From: an uncultured Caldilineaceae bacterium
GTDB taxonomy: Bacteria > Chloroflexota > Anaerolineae > Caldilineales > Caldilineaceae
NCBI GenBank assembly: GCA_951813625.1
Contig: CATOTS010000053.1
Span: forward strand, 1 to 35,040
Reading direction: 5' to 3'
DNA: 35,040 nt
Below, piece by piece: positions 17,104 through 24,650 of the stretch. Each line of letters starts with the position of its first letter. Position 1 is the first letter of the stretch. A program made the position numbers and the translations under genes. Below the pieces are notes generated by a model. That model did no database searches, had not been told where the DNA came from, and saw nothing but the letters and a program-made list of their open reading frames with translations.

Positions 17104-17391
17104 CAAGTGGAATGACTATTCTACCAAAACGGAGTGTCAGTTGAGAAAGTGCAGGGACTTTGGGGGGCGCCAAGCAGGGTGGAGCGGCTTCGAGCCGGTA
17201 AGCGGGGCAATCTCTCTGGAGGAAATGCGCCCTCTGGCGGCGCCGGTATGGAAGACGGGCGAGCCTAGGGCCCGGCAGCAGCGGATGTTACCGAAATCGG
17301 TCGAACTGCTGGGGTGGACAGTTTGCCTACGATCCGCCTACGAACGGCCGCAGAGCGTCAAATGGAGCGCGAAAGTCCGATATACCCCGCC
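17104..17391. other. Non-coding region with possible structured RNA (17154-17378)
   Basis: No credible reading frame is found. GGACTTT (17155-17161) and AAAGTCC (17372-17378) are complementary, and just inside them GCGC (17167-17170) can pair with GCGC (17367-17370), enclosing about 200 bases. Within lie a CGGCT-TCG-AGCCG hairpin (17185-17197) and an ACCGA-AA-TCGGT hairpin (17290-17301). This could be an RNA of about 225 bases on either strand. It does not match RNase P, SRP, tmRNA or 6S RNA by the motifs I know. Such pairing can arise by chance in GC-rich DNA. Confidence 0.25.
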
Positions 17392-18093
17392 TCATTCCGC
17401 CTTGTCCACGCCTCCGCTGTGCTGCCACGTCGGCCCCGGTTCCTGTCGCGGCCGGTCATAAAAGGCAGTCAACGCCGGATCGTCCAGCCATTGAAACGCG
17501 TAGCGGATACGCGCAGGATGCGCTTCGTGCAGCGCATCCCAAGGGACCTCTTGCGCCGCAAACCAGCCGACATCGAGCGTCTCGCGGGTGACTACGGCGG
17601 TCCCCTCGACATGCCGCGCCGCGAACAGCAGACAATAGAGATGGTCCTGGCTCTGACCGCCGTGGTAGTTGTTGTCGAAGATTCCGAGCAGGCCGCTCAG
17701 ATCCACCCGGCAGCCGGTCTCCTCCCACACCTCACGCACAGCGCTTTCGCCCGGCAGCTCGTCCACTTCACACCAGCCGCCCGGCAGCGCCCAGCGCCCG
17801 TTGTCGCCGCGTTGAATCAGCAGAATGCGCCCGTCTCCGTCAAAGACCGCCGTATCCACCACCGCATACGGCGCAAGATAGTGCCTCTCCTCCTGAAACC
17901 TGCGCCGGATCTCCGGCAGCGGACGCCTGTCCACCAGAGCGGTCAGATCCGCGCTCAACTCCAGCATCTGCTCGAGGCTCTCGATCTCATAGGGATTCCG
18001 GGCGTAGCGAAGACCCCGGTTGCACAGAGCCCGCAGCTTGCCGGCAGTGCCCAGGATCGTTTCTTCCGGGGACCGCTCTTCTGCAGCGCTCAT
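17392..18093 (-). CDS. NUDIX hydrolase
   Basis: A 233-residue protein with a perfect NUDIX box at about residues 106-128 (GWCEVDELPGESAVREVWEETG, fitting Gx5Ex7REUxEExGU; the REVWEE glutamates bind the metal). The N-terminal ~70 residues (RKL-type helical region with RYARNPYEIESLEQM) match the helical N-domain found on one group of NUDIX enzymes with ADP-ribose- or CDP-choline-type substrates, but the substrate cannot be fixed from motifs. The start codon overlaps the stop of the oxidoreductase gene by four bases (ATGA), so translation is coupled. It closes an M20 peptidase-oxidoreductase-NUDIX operon. Confidence 0.88.
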   Translation of the reverse strand: MSAAEERSPEETILGTAGKLRALCNRGLRYARNPYEIESLEQMLELSADLTALVDRRPLPEIRRRFQEERHYLAPYAVVDTAVFDGDGRILLIQRGDNGRWALPGGWCEVDELPGESAVREVWEETGCRVDLSGLLGIFDNNYHGGQSQDHLYCLLFAARHVEGTAVVTRETLDVGWFAAQEVPWDALHEAHPARIRYAFQWLDDPALTAFYDRPRQEPGPTWQHSGGVDKAE

Positions 18094-19322
18094 GCCGGCT
18101 GTCCCCGTTCAAGCGGCGATTGCAGGGCCTCGCGCGCGCCTGCCCTCTCCGGCATCACGACCTCATACGGCTGCCGTCTGTTCGCCGATTCACGCGCCCA
18201 CAGGCACGTCAACGCGCTCAAGATGCCGGCTTCGATCGGGCTGCGCGAGGGCCGCCGGTCGCGCATCGCCATCAGAAAATCGAAGCTCAGCTCGCGGTCG
18301 CCGCCGAAATGGGGCATGTCACCGCTGAAGTCGATCGTCTCCACCACCGGCGACGTGTGGCTGAAGAGCTTGATCTGGTTCTGGTTCCAGTCGAACTCGA
18401 TGATGCCGCGGTAGCCGTAGAGGCGGGCGCCGCGGCGCGCGGCCTGGTAGCGGGTAAAGAAGTTCTGCGTATAGCTGACCTGGACGCCGCTTTCATACTC
18501 CAACATGCAGCTGCCCATGTCCTGCAGCTCGATCCCCTCGGAGAAGACGCAGAACTGGTCGTCGCGGTAGACCGCCTCTTCGGCAAAGCGGACGCGGCCG
18601 CCTTCAAAGCCGGTGCGAAAGCGCACGAACGGGCTCTCCGGGCAGCTCTCCTGCTCCGGGCACTCCTTGCACTGCAGGTCGAACGGTTTGTCGCCGCCGA
18701 AAACCCTGCGCGTGTTCATGGCGCTGAGCCAGCGCGGGCGCGCCTCCAGCAGGTAGTTGATATAGTCGACGTCGTGGGTGAACTTCTGCAGCCAGAGACC
18801 ACCGTTCAGCTCGTAGTTGCGGTACCAGCTCTTGAAATAGACGCTGCCGTAGCCGACGTCGTTGAAGGCGACGACCTGCTCGATGCTGCCGACCTGGTCG
18901 GAGGCGATGATCTCGCGCACCTTCTGGACGATCGGGCTCAGCCGCAGCGGAAAGGAGACAACGGTGGGCGCGGCGTAGTCCCGGTAGACCGCGTCCAGGC
19001 GGCGCACCTCGTCGAACGTGATGGCAACCGGCTTTTCCAGGAAGAGGGGCAGCCCGGTCGGCGCCGCCTTGAGGGCCATCTCCGTGTGCAGATTGCAGCG
19101 CGTGCCGATCATGATGCCGTCGAGTTCGCCGGCTGCCTGCAGCAGGTCGTCAGCAGCGGGGTAGAAGCGGGCGTCGGCGAGGAAGGGATCGTTGACGGCC
19201 TGGATCTCAGCGCCGCGCGGGTCGGCCACGGCGGTCACCTTGTAGGGGATGTCGAAGATATCCAGCCCTCTGGCCATGCTGGCGATGCGGCGGCCATAGC
19301 CGATGATGCCTATGCGTAACAT
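18090..19322 (-). CDS. Gfo/Idh/MocA-family NAD(P)-dependent oxidoreductase
   Basis: A 410-residue enzyme. GIIGYGRRIA (5-14) is the nucleotide-binding start of a Rossmann fold, VADPRG (33-38) the second strand, and EKPVA (96-100) the conserved Gfo/Idh motif with the catalytic lysine. FTHDVDYINYLL (181-192) gives His183/Asp184 of the C-terminal sugar site. Such enzymes oxidise or epimerise sugars, inositols or amino sugars. An unusual CKECPEQESC stretch (218-227; CxxC...C) lies in the C-terminal domain. ATG 19322 was chosen because AAGGA precedes it and the Rossmann fold begins there; the frame is open 134 codons further upstream but that part lies over the peptidase gene. It begins 11 bases after the peptidase stop and overlaps the NUDIX start. 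Confidence 0.9.
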   Translation of the reverse strand: MLRIGIIGYGRRIASMARGLDIFDIPYKVTAVADPRGAEIQAVNDPFLADARFYPAADDLLQAAGELDGIMIGTRCNLHTEMALKAAPTGLPLFLEKPVAITFDEVRRLDAVYRDYAAPTVVSFPLRLSPIVQKVREIIASDQVGSIEQVVAFNDVGYGSVYFKSWYRNYELNGGLWLQKFTHDVDYINYLLEARPRWLSAMNTRRVFGGDKPFDLQCKECPEQESCPESPFVRFRTGFEGGRVRFAEEAVYRDDQFCVFSEGIELQDMGSCMLEYESGVQVSYTQNFFTRYQAARRGARLYGYRGIIEFDWNQNQIKLFSHTSPVVETIDFSGDMPHFGGDRELSFDFLMAMRDRRPSRSPIEAGILSALTCLWARESANRRQPYEVVMPERAGAREALQSPLERGQPA

Positions 19323-19333
19323 GTTCGTTCCTT

Positions 19334-20728
19334 TCAACTGTGAGCGCCCAGGTGGGCCAACACGGCCGCGCCCGTACGGATGCCGGCGATGAAGCGTTCG
19401 ACCTCCAGATTTTCGTTGGGAGCGTGATTGGCCTCGTCGTGGTTGGCGTAAGGCGTCGTGAAAGAGGGGACGCCGAGGATTTTGGTCCAAGCATAGTCGG
19501 GCAGGCTGCCGCCCATCGCCGGGATGAGGAGCGGCTCTTCGCCCTGGGCCGCGCGAAATGCCTCTTGCAGCGGCCGCGTGTAGGGGGAGTCGAGCGGTGT
19601 GCTGGACGGCTCCATGCCGCCCTGGCGGATCACCTCGACCTCGGGCGCGTGGCCGCGGACGTGCGCCTCCACCTTGTCCAGAATCTCTTCCACGCTTTGA
19701 TTCTCCACCAGGCGCATGTCGCACTTTACTGTCGCCTCGCGCGGCAGCACCGTCTTGGTGCCCGGGCCGCCGTAGCCGCCGTGGAAACCGTTGATGGTGA
19801 AGGTCGGCCAGGCCGCCAGGCGGTCGAAAAAGGGCCGCTCCTGCGGCTCGTCGAGGCGCGCCAGGCCGGTGCCGGCCATCACTGCCGCCGTGTCAACCGG
19901 CAGCGCGTCCAGCGCGGCCCGTTCCAACTCGCCAAGCGGCGCGACGTTATCGTCGAATCCGTCAATGGTGATTTCACCGCGGCTGTTCTTCATCGTCGCC
20001 AGCAGGTGCACCAGCGTCCAGATCGGGTTGGGCGCGACGCCGCCCCAGTTGCCGGAGTGAAAATCGCGCTCGGCGTGGCGCACGCGCAGCTCGAACGAAG
20101 CGATGCCGCGCGGGCCGAACTTGATGCAGGGCCGGCCGCTTTCGTGGACGGGACCGTCGGCGGTGATCACCAGATCGGCATCGGAGAGAAGATCGCGCTG
20201 GGCGCGCACGCAGTCGCTGATATGGGGGCTGCCAATCTCCTCCTCGCCTTCGAGCAGAACGATGACATTGCAGGGCAGGCCGCCGGTAACGGCCAGCCAG
20301 GACTCGATCGCCAGGAGCTGGGCCAGGTGCTGCCCCTTGTTGTCGCCCACGCCGCGTCCCCAGATGCGCCCGTCGCGTATCTCGGGTTCAAATGGCGGCG
20401 ATTCCCACGCCTCCAGCGGATCGGGCGGCTGCACGTCGTAATGGCCGTAGAGGAGGACCGTCGGCGCGCGCCGCTGCTGCCGGCGGCGGCCGTACACGAA
20501 GGGCCATCCGGCGCTTGCCAGCAGTTGCGTCTCCATGCCCAGCCCCTGCAGGTAGCCGAGCAGAAACTCGGCCGTCTCTTCGATGCCGACCCCGTGGGCG
20601 CTGATGCTGGGCCGGGCGACATAGGCCAGCAGCCGGTCGATAAACGCCTGCCGGTGGTCCTCGACGTGAGCCAGAACCTGCGCCAGTTCGGCGGGGGCGC
20701 CGCCTGCGCGACTTTCCTCTTCGGCCAC
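19334..20728 (-). CDS. M20-family metallopeptidase (dipeptidase)
   Basis: A 464-residue M20 enzyme, probably a cytoplasmic di-zinc dipeptidase or deacylase of the carnosinase-like group. Zinc/active residues are visible: GHYDVQP (His96, Asp98), GVGDNKG (Asp129), EGEEEIGS (Glu162/163), TADG (Asp191) and NHAPNE (His435). The HSGNWGGVAPNP stretch marks the dimerisation domain. The start is GTG at 20728, preceded by GGAGGA at good spacing. A promoter with a perfect TTGACA lies about 100 bases upstream. It is the first gene of the operon with the oxidoreductase and NUDIX hydrolase and is divergent from the isomerase gene. The natural substrate is unknown; the context suggests a small amide such as one from an amino sugar or glycopeptide. 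Confidence 0.9.
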   Translation of the reverse strand: MAEEESRAGGAPAELAQVLAHVEDHRQAFIDRLLAYVARPSISAHGVGIEETAEFLLGYLQGLGMETQLLASAGWPFVYGRRRQQRRAPTVLLYGHYDVQPPDPLEAWESPPFEPEIRDGRIWGRGVGDNKGQHLAQLLAIESWLAVTGGLPCNVIVLLEGEEEIGSPHISDCVRAQRDLLSDADLVITADGPVHESGRPCIKFGPRGIASFELRVRHAERDFHSGNWGGVAPNPIWTLVHLLATMKNSRGEITIDGFDDNVAPLGELERAALDALPVDTAAVMAGTGLARLDEPQERPFFDRLAAWPTFTINGFHGGYGGPGTKTVLPREATVKCDMRLVENQSVEEILDKVEAHVRGHAPEVEVIRQGGMEPSSTPLDSPYTRPLQEAFRAAQGEEPLLIPAMGGSLPDYAWTKILGVPSFTTPYANHDEANHAPNENLEVERFIAGIRTGAAVLAHLGAHS

Positions 20729-20830
20729 TCGAATCCTCCTCGAAGCGCTGCCGATTCGCCGGCGGAAGTTGCGCCGGCCGTTTGCGCTTTTCGATAAAAT
20801 CTGCTGATATAACCGTGCAGGAATGACCCG

Positions 20831-20858
20831 ATTCTACTGTAAGTTCGAAGGATGTCAA
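20831..20858 (-). promoter_or_regulatory. Sigma-70 promoter of the M20-oxidoreductase-NUDIX operon
   Basis: On the minus strand, a perfect TTGACA (20858-20853) is followed after 16 bases by TAGAAT (20836-20831), 5 of 6 positions of the consensus. Transcription would begin near 20824, leaving a leader of about 95 bases before the GTG start. Confidence 0.65.
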
Positions 20859-20863
20859 CAATT

Positions 20864-20879
20864 CGGCGGTCAACCGCCG
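20864..20879. promoter_or_regulatory. Hairpin/inverted repeat in the divergent intergenic region
   Basis: CGGCGG-TCAA-CCGCCG is a perfect 6-bp inverted repeat with a 4-base loop. It lies immediately upstream of the -35 box of the minus-strand promoter and 24 bases before the isomerase ATG, so it could be a shared operator or a leader hairpin. No regulator is identified. Confidence 0.35.
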
Positions 20880-20902
20880 GGCCGCGTTGATGGAGTTGTC
20901 CT

Positions 20903-21766
20903 ATGAGACTGGGCGTTGTCGGTATGCTGCCCGCCAATCCGGCCGAGATCCGCAGCCGTCACCTGGCCGCGATCCGGGCGCTGCGGCTGACGGGGGTGGG
21001 ACTGTCGATCTCCGCCAAAGACTCGCCGCCGGCCACCGCGCCGATGTGGCAGCGCGTGCGGCTGCTTTTTGCCGACGAGGGCATCGACATCGTGCAGGTC
21101 GGCATTGGCTATCAGACCTGCCTCTTCGACCCCGACGACGACGCCCGCGCACACCAGCTCGAAGAGATTCGCCGCGGCTTCGGCATCGCGCGCGCGCTGG
21201 GCGCCCACGCGGCCCTGATTCGCAGCGGCAGCCTCAGTCCCAATGGTCCCTACAGCCCCCACCGCGAAAACCAGCGGCCGGCCTGCCGCGACCGGCTCCT
21301 GGACTCACTGCGCTGGCTGGCGTCGGTGGCCGAATCGCTCGGACAGACGGTCGTCGTCGAAACACACCAGCTGACGATCATGCGGTCGCCGGAGTTCAAC
21401 CGCGCCGTCATCCGCGATGTGGGCAGCGCGCGCATGCGGCTGGTGATGGATTTCGTGAACCATTTCCAGGCGCTGCATCAGGTCTACGACAGCAGGGCGC
21501 GGCTGCACCACATATTCGATTGCATGGGGCCGGTCAGCGCCATCGGGCACTGCAAGGATATCGCGGTGCGCGACGGCTTCGTGGTCCACATGGACGAGGA
21601 GGTTCCGGGCGAGGGCGAACTGGACCTGGGGACCGCGCTGCGCATGTGGCATGAGGAGCACCCGGACGGCTACATGATGCTCGAGCACCTGCCGGACGAG
21701 AGCTATCCCCTGGCCGCGGCCAACGTGCATGGGATTCTGGCGAAGGAGAGGATTCCGGTCTATTAG
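20903..21766 (+). CDS. Sugar-phosphate isomerase/epimerase-like TIM-barrel protein
   Basis: A 287-residue protein of the AP-endonuclease-2 / xylose-isomerase-like TIM-barrel family. Likely metal ligands fall at barrel strand ends: Glu153 (VVVETHQ), Asp183 (MDFVN), His216 (GHCKD) and Glu261 (MLEHL). Start ATG has GGAG seven bases upstream. Members isomerise or epimerise keto sugars or inositol derivatives and often sit with Gfo/Idh oxidoreductases, as here. The last 160 codons are present a second time at 24124-24606. The codons after residue 127 lie in the 488-bp repeat, so the 3' end of this copy may have been supplied by an integrated element. Confidence 0.85.
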   Translation: MRLGVVGMLPANPAEIRSRHLAAIRALRLTGVGLSISAKDSPPATAPMWQRVRLLFADEGIDIVQVGIGYQTCLFDPDDDARAHQLEEIRRGFGIARALGAHAALIRSGSLSPNGPYSPHRENQRPACRDRLLDSLRWLASVAESLGQTVVVETHQLTIMRSPEFNRAVIRDVGSARMRLVMDFVNHFQALHQVYDSRARLHHIFDCMGPVSAIGHCKDIAVRDGFVVHMDEEVPGEGELDLGTALRMWHEEHPDGYMMLEHLPDESYPLAAANVHGILAKERIPVY

Positions 21767-21770
21767 CGGC
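21283..21770 (+). repeat. Left copy of 488-bp direct repeat (isomerase 3' end)
   Basis: Matches 24123-24610 base for base at an offset of 2840, with only three differences (21658 G/A, 21697 C/T, 21763 T/C). It starts inside codon 127 of the isomerase gene and ends four bases past its stop codon. The sequences diverge abruptly on both sides. Confidence 0.97.
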
Positions 21771-21771
21771 G

Positions 21772-21996
21772 CTAGCGAACCGCAAGAGACGACGGCCTGC
21801 TCGCAGGGCCAATCAATTGCGATTGCCACCCGATCTCCCAAGCAGTTGCATTTGCATCCTCCGTCCGACCGTCTCCCATTTCGTAGTTCAAGACTCCGCC
21901 TTGGGGATCAACCTTTGTGTATTGACGGCCGCTAGTTGGGGGAACCGATAGGCAAATGATCTCTTCTTCCCTTGAGTAGGCTTGAAGAGACCTCAC
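21772..21996 (-). CDS. Small third ORF of the island cassette, probably cut at the junction
   Basis: A 74-residue frame that starts at GTG 21996, overlapping the stop of the 376-residue gene by four bases (GTGA), the same coupling as between the first two island genes. The product begins MRSLQAYSREEEIICLS and is hydrophilic; I recognise no family. Its stop codon (21772-21774) lies two bases inside the island, next to the end of the direct repeat. The last dozen or so codons may therefore be not native, and the original gene may have been longer. It could also be a chance frame. Confidence 0.4.
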   Translation of the reverse strand: MRSLQAYSREEEIICLSVPPTSGRQYTKVDPQGGVLNYEMGDGRTEDANATAWEIGWQSQLIGPASRPSSLAVR

Positions 21997-23123
21997 GACT
22001 TATCCACAAGAAGGGACAAGCTGTGGGGGCGGCGCAGTTCATACCCACTGCCAACCGGATATATGTCACCACTCAGGCTTATAAACTCTTGCTCCTTGAA
22101 TGCCTGTATAACCATGTCGTAAACCGGCTCCTCGAATTCGACCCGAAGGCGGACTAAGTGTTCGTCCCTCATGGAAAGAATGATTGCCTTTCCATCGAAT
22201 TCATCAGGCTCTCTTTCTAGCCGGACAACCTGTGCAATGATGTGTTCATCGAAGGAGGGGTCCTTGCGGCGGAGAAATTCCGCCGCTTCGCTTAAGATGG
22301 CAGCCGAATTCTCTGTAAACTGAAAGTCGCAGTCGGCATGATTGGATGGCCGAACACCTGCCCAATACAGATCGATCTTGATTCCTTTCCCTTCGCTAGC
22401 AAGTGTCGCAACGGAATCGCATAGGTTGGCACTCACACCTTCGCTTACACCCTGCCTGAAGGGTTCCAATGAATCCTCAGAAACCGATTCGGCAATTGCT
22501 ATGCCAGTGTGGTCAAGCGCTCTAGCAAGTTGGGAAGTTGCACGTCGAGGGAAAGGTGCGGTGAATGCATCGCCGAAATCCATTGGTGTCCCGAAACCAG
22601 CCGGTACAGGCGAACGCAGTGTCAGCGTGTAGCCCTCATGAAACCCAGGCAGGGGTTGTACATCGTCAAGATAGGCTGTTACAGTGTCACTGACTCTGCC
22701 ACGGAATGCCGCGCTCGGCTTTTCCGCGGCCCTGGCAGCTGAGGCCAGCATGTCATACGCGGCGCCAAGCCACTCAGTATTTTGGCGAAGAGAAAGCGCT
22801 TCTTTGGCCAGTCCGTTTTGTGAACGTACATGTATGACATCCGCTCCAGTGCTGGTCAAGTCATGATACACGTCAAGCTGCGACCGATCCTCGACGGTGG
22901 CGAGTACCGCAACATTTTCGGCCATGCATTCGGCGAAATCGGCGACAGTGTCGCGGTGAGGGCAAAGAATCTCCCACTTTCTATTGTCATCTACGATACT
23001 GAAAATGGTGGCGCGCCCGCCCCACTCACCTTCGTCAACCCAACCTCTGGACTTCAAATAGGCGCGTAGACTCACGAGAGAGAGCGACGAAAAGGCTTCG
23101 CGGTCTCGAATTTCCACTCTCAT
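21993..23123 (-). CDS. Uncharacterised 376-aa protein of the island cassette
   Basis: No known family is recognised. The N-terminal ~110 residues (SLVSLRAYLKSRGW, WEILCPHRDTVADFAECM, NVAVLATVEDRSQLDVYHDL) look like a compact alpha/beta domain with a conserved-looking W...P.....D pattern. Residues ~125-260 are mixed helical with TLRSPVPAGFGTP, and the C-terminal third has DLYWAGVRPSN, EAAEFLRRKDPSFDEHIIAQVVRLERE and a beta-rich end. There are no membrane segments or signal peptide, so it is cytosolic. Translation is coupled to the DUF4365-like gene upstream (ATGA overlap at 23120-23123) and to a small ORF downstream. The fixed pairing with a nuclease-like protein suggests one functional unit. 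Confidence 0.75.
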   Translation of the reverse strand: MRVEIRDREAFSSLSLVSLRAYLKSRGWVDEGEWGGRATIFSIVDDNRKWEILCPHRDTVADFAECMAENVAVLATVEDRSQLDVYHDLTSTGADVIHVRSQNGLAKEALSLRQNTEWLGAAYDMLASAARAAEKPSAAFRGRVSDTVTAYLDDVQPLPGFHEGYTLTLRSPVPAGFGTPMDFGDAFTAPFPRRATSQLARALDHTGIAIAESVSEDSLEPFRQGVSEGVSANLCDSVATLASEGKGIKIDLYWAGVRPSNHADCDFQFTENSAAILSEAAEFLRRKDPSFDEHIIAQVVRLEREPDEFDGKAIILSMRDEHLVRLRVEFEEPVYDMVIQAFKEQEFISLSGDIYPVGSGYELRRPHSLSLLVDKS

Positions 23124-23605
23124 AGTGATTCCCCCCTTTCAGCCTTCTTCATCAGTACGGAAAGTTCCTCACTACTGAAAATGTTGCTTACGGGAATTTG
23201 TACCGTTACAGTTCTGGAATTTGGTCTGGACGGTTGGCCTTGGAGAGACGTCCAATATGCGCAATGGCGTAGACAAAGTTCTTCCCTTGTCTGGGACAAC
23301 CACGTTGTATCGTCTCGCGGCATCAGGAGAACAATCAATAGGCGCGGATTTATGGGGTCCGCCGCCCTTAAGTCATTGTAATTCTTGCTTGAAAGTGGAA
23401 AGGACAAATGGTTCTCCCGCATTAGTTCCAGAGCAGTAGCTTTGGCTTGAAATTCGATCCTGGGGCGCCGTCCAAAGTCGGCTATCAAGATTCCGTCTAC
23501 ACTGTCAAAGTCCACTTTAGGCTCGGCAATATGAAATCCTGCCAATGACGCCACTGCTTCAATGTATGCAAGGGAAAAACGTTCTTTTCTGGTGTTGTCA
23601 TGCAT
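23120..23605 (-). CDS. DUF4365-like, PD-(D/E)xK nuclease-fold protein
   Basis: A 161-residue protein. KERFSLAYIEAVASLAGF (7-24) is a first helix with Glu15 or so, VDFDSVDGILI (31-41) carries Asp37, and RIEFQAKAT (49-57) gives the ExQxK strand (Glu51, Gln53, Lys55): the arrangement of a PD-(D/E)xK nuclease core and the pattern of DUF4365 proteins. Residues ~85-120 (RLLIVLLMP, HCAYWTSLQG) form the rest of the sheet. DUF4365 proteins are found in accessory and defence-associated regions; whether this one cuts nucleic acid is not shown. It is the first gene of the cassette. ATG 23605 has no clear ribosome-binding site, which hints at a short-leader transcript or a different start. Confidence 0.65.
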   Translation of the reverse strand: MHDNTRKERFSLAYIEAVASLAGFHIAEPKVDFDSVDGILIADFGRRPRIEFQAKATALELMRENHLSFPLSSKNYNDLRAADPINPRLLIVLLMPRDDTTWLSQTREELCLRHCAYWTSLQGQPSRPNSRTVTVQIPVSNIFSSEELSVLMKKAERGESL

Positions 23606-24122
23606 TCTGTAAGTCCGATCCTGTCTTGCTATAGTTCCTTGTACATCATGGGCCTACGATAGTATTGCTTCGCAGGCGCCTTGATGATGAAGTCAATGGG
23701 GGCGGGCACAGCGATAACAGCGATTGGCCCATGCCGGGAAGATGCGGAAACTGACCGCTGAGTGCCAGGTCGCAGAGAAATGCTGCATCATTTCTCCTGG
23801 ATGAATTCCCGTCTCCGGGCCTATACTGATTATTGCAAGAATACGATTCTTCAGCCTTTTGCGCAATTCTTTCTCGCCAATCCATATGATTTGATTATTG
23901 TGTTCAGTGTCGAAAACGGAGACGGCCTAGCGACTTCCCACGACAAGTGAAAATCACTGGGAATCCGATGGCGTGCGCGAATCCGGCCCCACAATAGATG
24001 CCATCAAGCAGACAGTCAGCCCATCTATTGGCACATCCAATTCGATATTCTCGATACATGATAGTACAAATGTTCCAAATTGTCTATAGCGACAGATCGC
24101 GATATCGCAACCCGGCTTCCGT
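23606..24122. other. Island right part without a recognised gene
   Basis: About 517 low-GC bases between the first cassette gene and the right direct repeat. Short open frames exist on both strands (for example 23646-23885 minus and 23762-23950 plus), but none has a recognisable product or ribosome-binding site. The cassette promoter should lie near 23620-23700. The palindrome GCGATATCGC is at 24099-24108. Confidence 0.45.
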
Positions 24123-24610
24123 CTGCCGCGACCGGCTCCTGGACTCACTGCGCTGGCTGGCGTCGGTGGCCGAATCGCTCGGACAGACGGTCGTCGTCGA
24201 AACACACCAGCTGACGATCATGCGGTCGCCGGAGTTCAACCGCGCCGTCATCCGCGATGTGGGCAGCGCGCGCATGCGGCTGGTGATGGATTTCGTGAAC
24301 CATTTCCAGGCGCTGCATCAGGTCTACGACAGCAGGGCGCGGCTGCACCACATATTCGATTGCATGGGGCCGGTCAGCGCCATCGGGCACTGCAAGGATA
24401 TCGCGGTGCGCGACGGCTTCGTGGTCCACATGGACGAGGAGGTTCCGGGCGAGGGCGAACTGGACCTGGGGACCGCGCTGCGCATGTGGCATGAGGAACA
24501 CCCGGACGGCTACATGATGCTCGAGCACCTGCCGGATGAGAGCTATCCCCTGGCCGCGGCCAACGTGCATGGGATTCTGGCGAAGGAGAGGATTCCGGTC
24601 TACTAGCGGC
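24123..24610 (+). repeat. Right copy of 488-bp direct repeat
   Basis: Second copy of the isomerase 3' end, 99.4% identical to 21283-21770. Downstream DNA continues into the sulfatase gene region, so this copy probably marks the original chromosomal end of the isomerase gene. Confidence 0.97.
24124..24606 (+). pseudogene. Truncated copy of the isomerase gene (codons 128-287)
   Basis: Encodes residues 128-287 of the isomerase-like protein, in frame to the stop codon, with the only coding changes silent or near silent. The N-terminal 127 codons, including the first barrel strands, are missing. The frame is open upstream to an ATG at 23998 in unrelated island sequence, which would give a 202-residue fusion, but that leader shows no coding quality. 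It is best read as a 5'-truncated remnant. Confidence 0.85.
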
Positions 24611-24650
24611 CGGCGGCCAGGACCCAAACGCTGCGTTTCATGAACAACGA

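Larger units (their letters stand above)
21771..24122. mobile_element. Low-GC inserted island between 488-bp direct repeats
   Basis: This 2352-bp segment lies between the two direct repeats. Sampled GC is about 45% (22081-22140) against about 68% in the flanking gene (21301-21360), and gene style differs: three minus-strand genes linked by four-base overlaps, no relation to sugar metabolism. No transposase, integrase or terminal inverted repeat is visible. A 10-bp palindrome GCGATATCGC (24099-24108) lies 15 bases before the right repeat. Single-crossover integration of a circle carrying part of the isomerase gene would give this structure; a site-specific event with an unusually long duplicated end is the alternative. 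Confidence 0.65.

Noticed and set aside
15583..17115. 510-residue plus-strand frame opposite uvrA
   Set aside because: Antisense shadow of a highly conserved uvrA gene; composition is rich in Ala, Asp, Arg and Val as expected for a shadow.
17154..17378. Considered as RNase P RNA, 6S RNA, tmRNA or SRP RNA
   Set aside because: None of their conserved core motifs is present; kept only as an unnamed low-confidence structure.
19323..19724. 134-codon N-terminal extension of the oxidoreductase frame
   Set aside because: It overlaps the M20 gene, has no family similarity, and an internal ATG with a good ribosome-binding site starts the Rossmann fold.
18120..20797. Long plus-strand frames opposite the oxidoreductase and M20 genes
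   Set aside because: Both are shadows of genes with clear motifs on the minus strand.
21771..24122. Considered as a standard insertion sequence or transposon
   Set aside because: No transposase, no terminal inverted repeats, and the flanking repeats are far too long for a target-site duplication.
23998..24606. 202-residue ORF joining island sequence to the isomerase end
   Set aside because: The leader is not protein-like and the rest is a copy of the isomerase 3' end; treated as a truncated remnant.
24626..24638. AAACGC-T-GCGTTT inverted repeat between the isomerase remnant and sulfatase as terminator
   Set aside because: The stem is about five base pairs with a three-base loop and lacks a T-tract; too weak to call.
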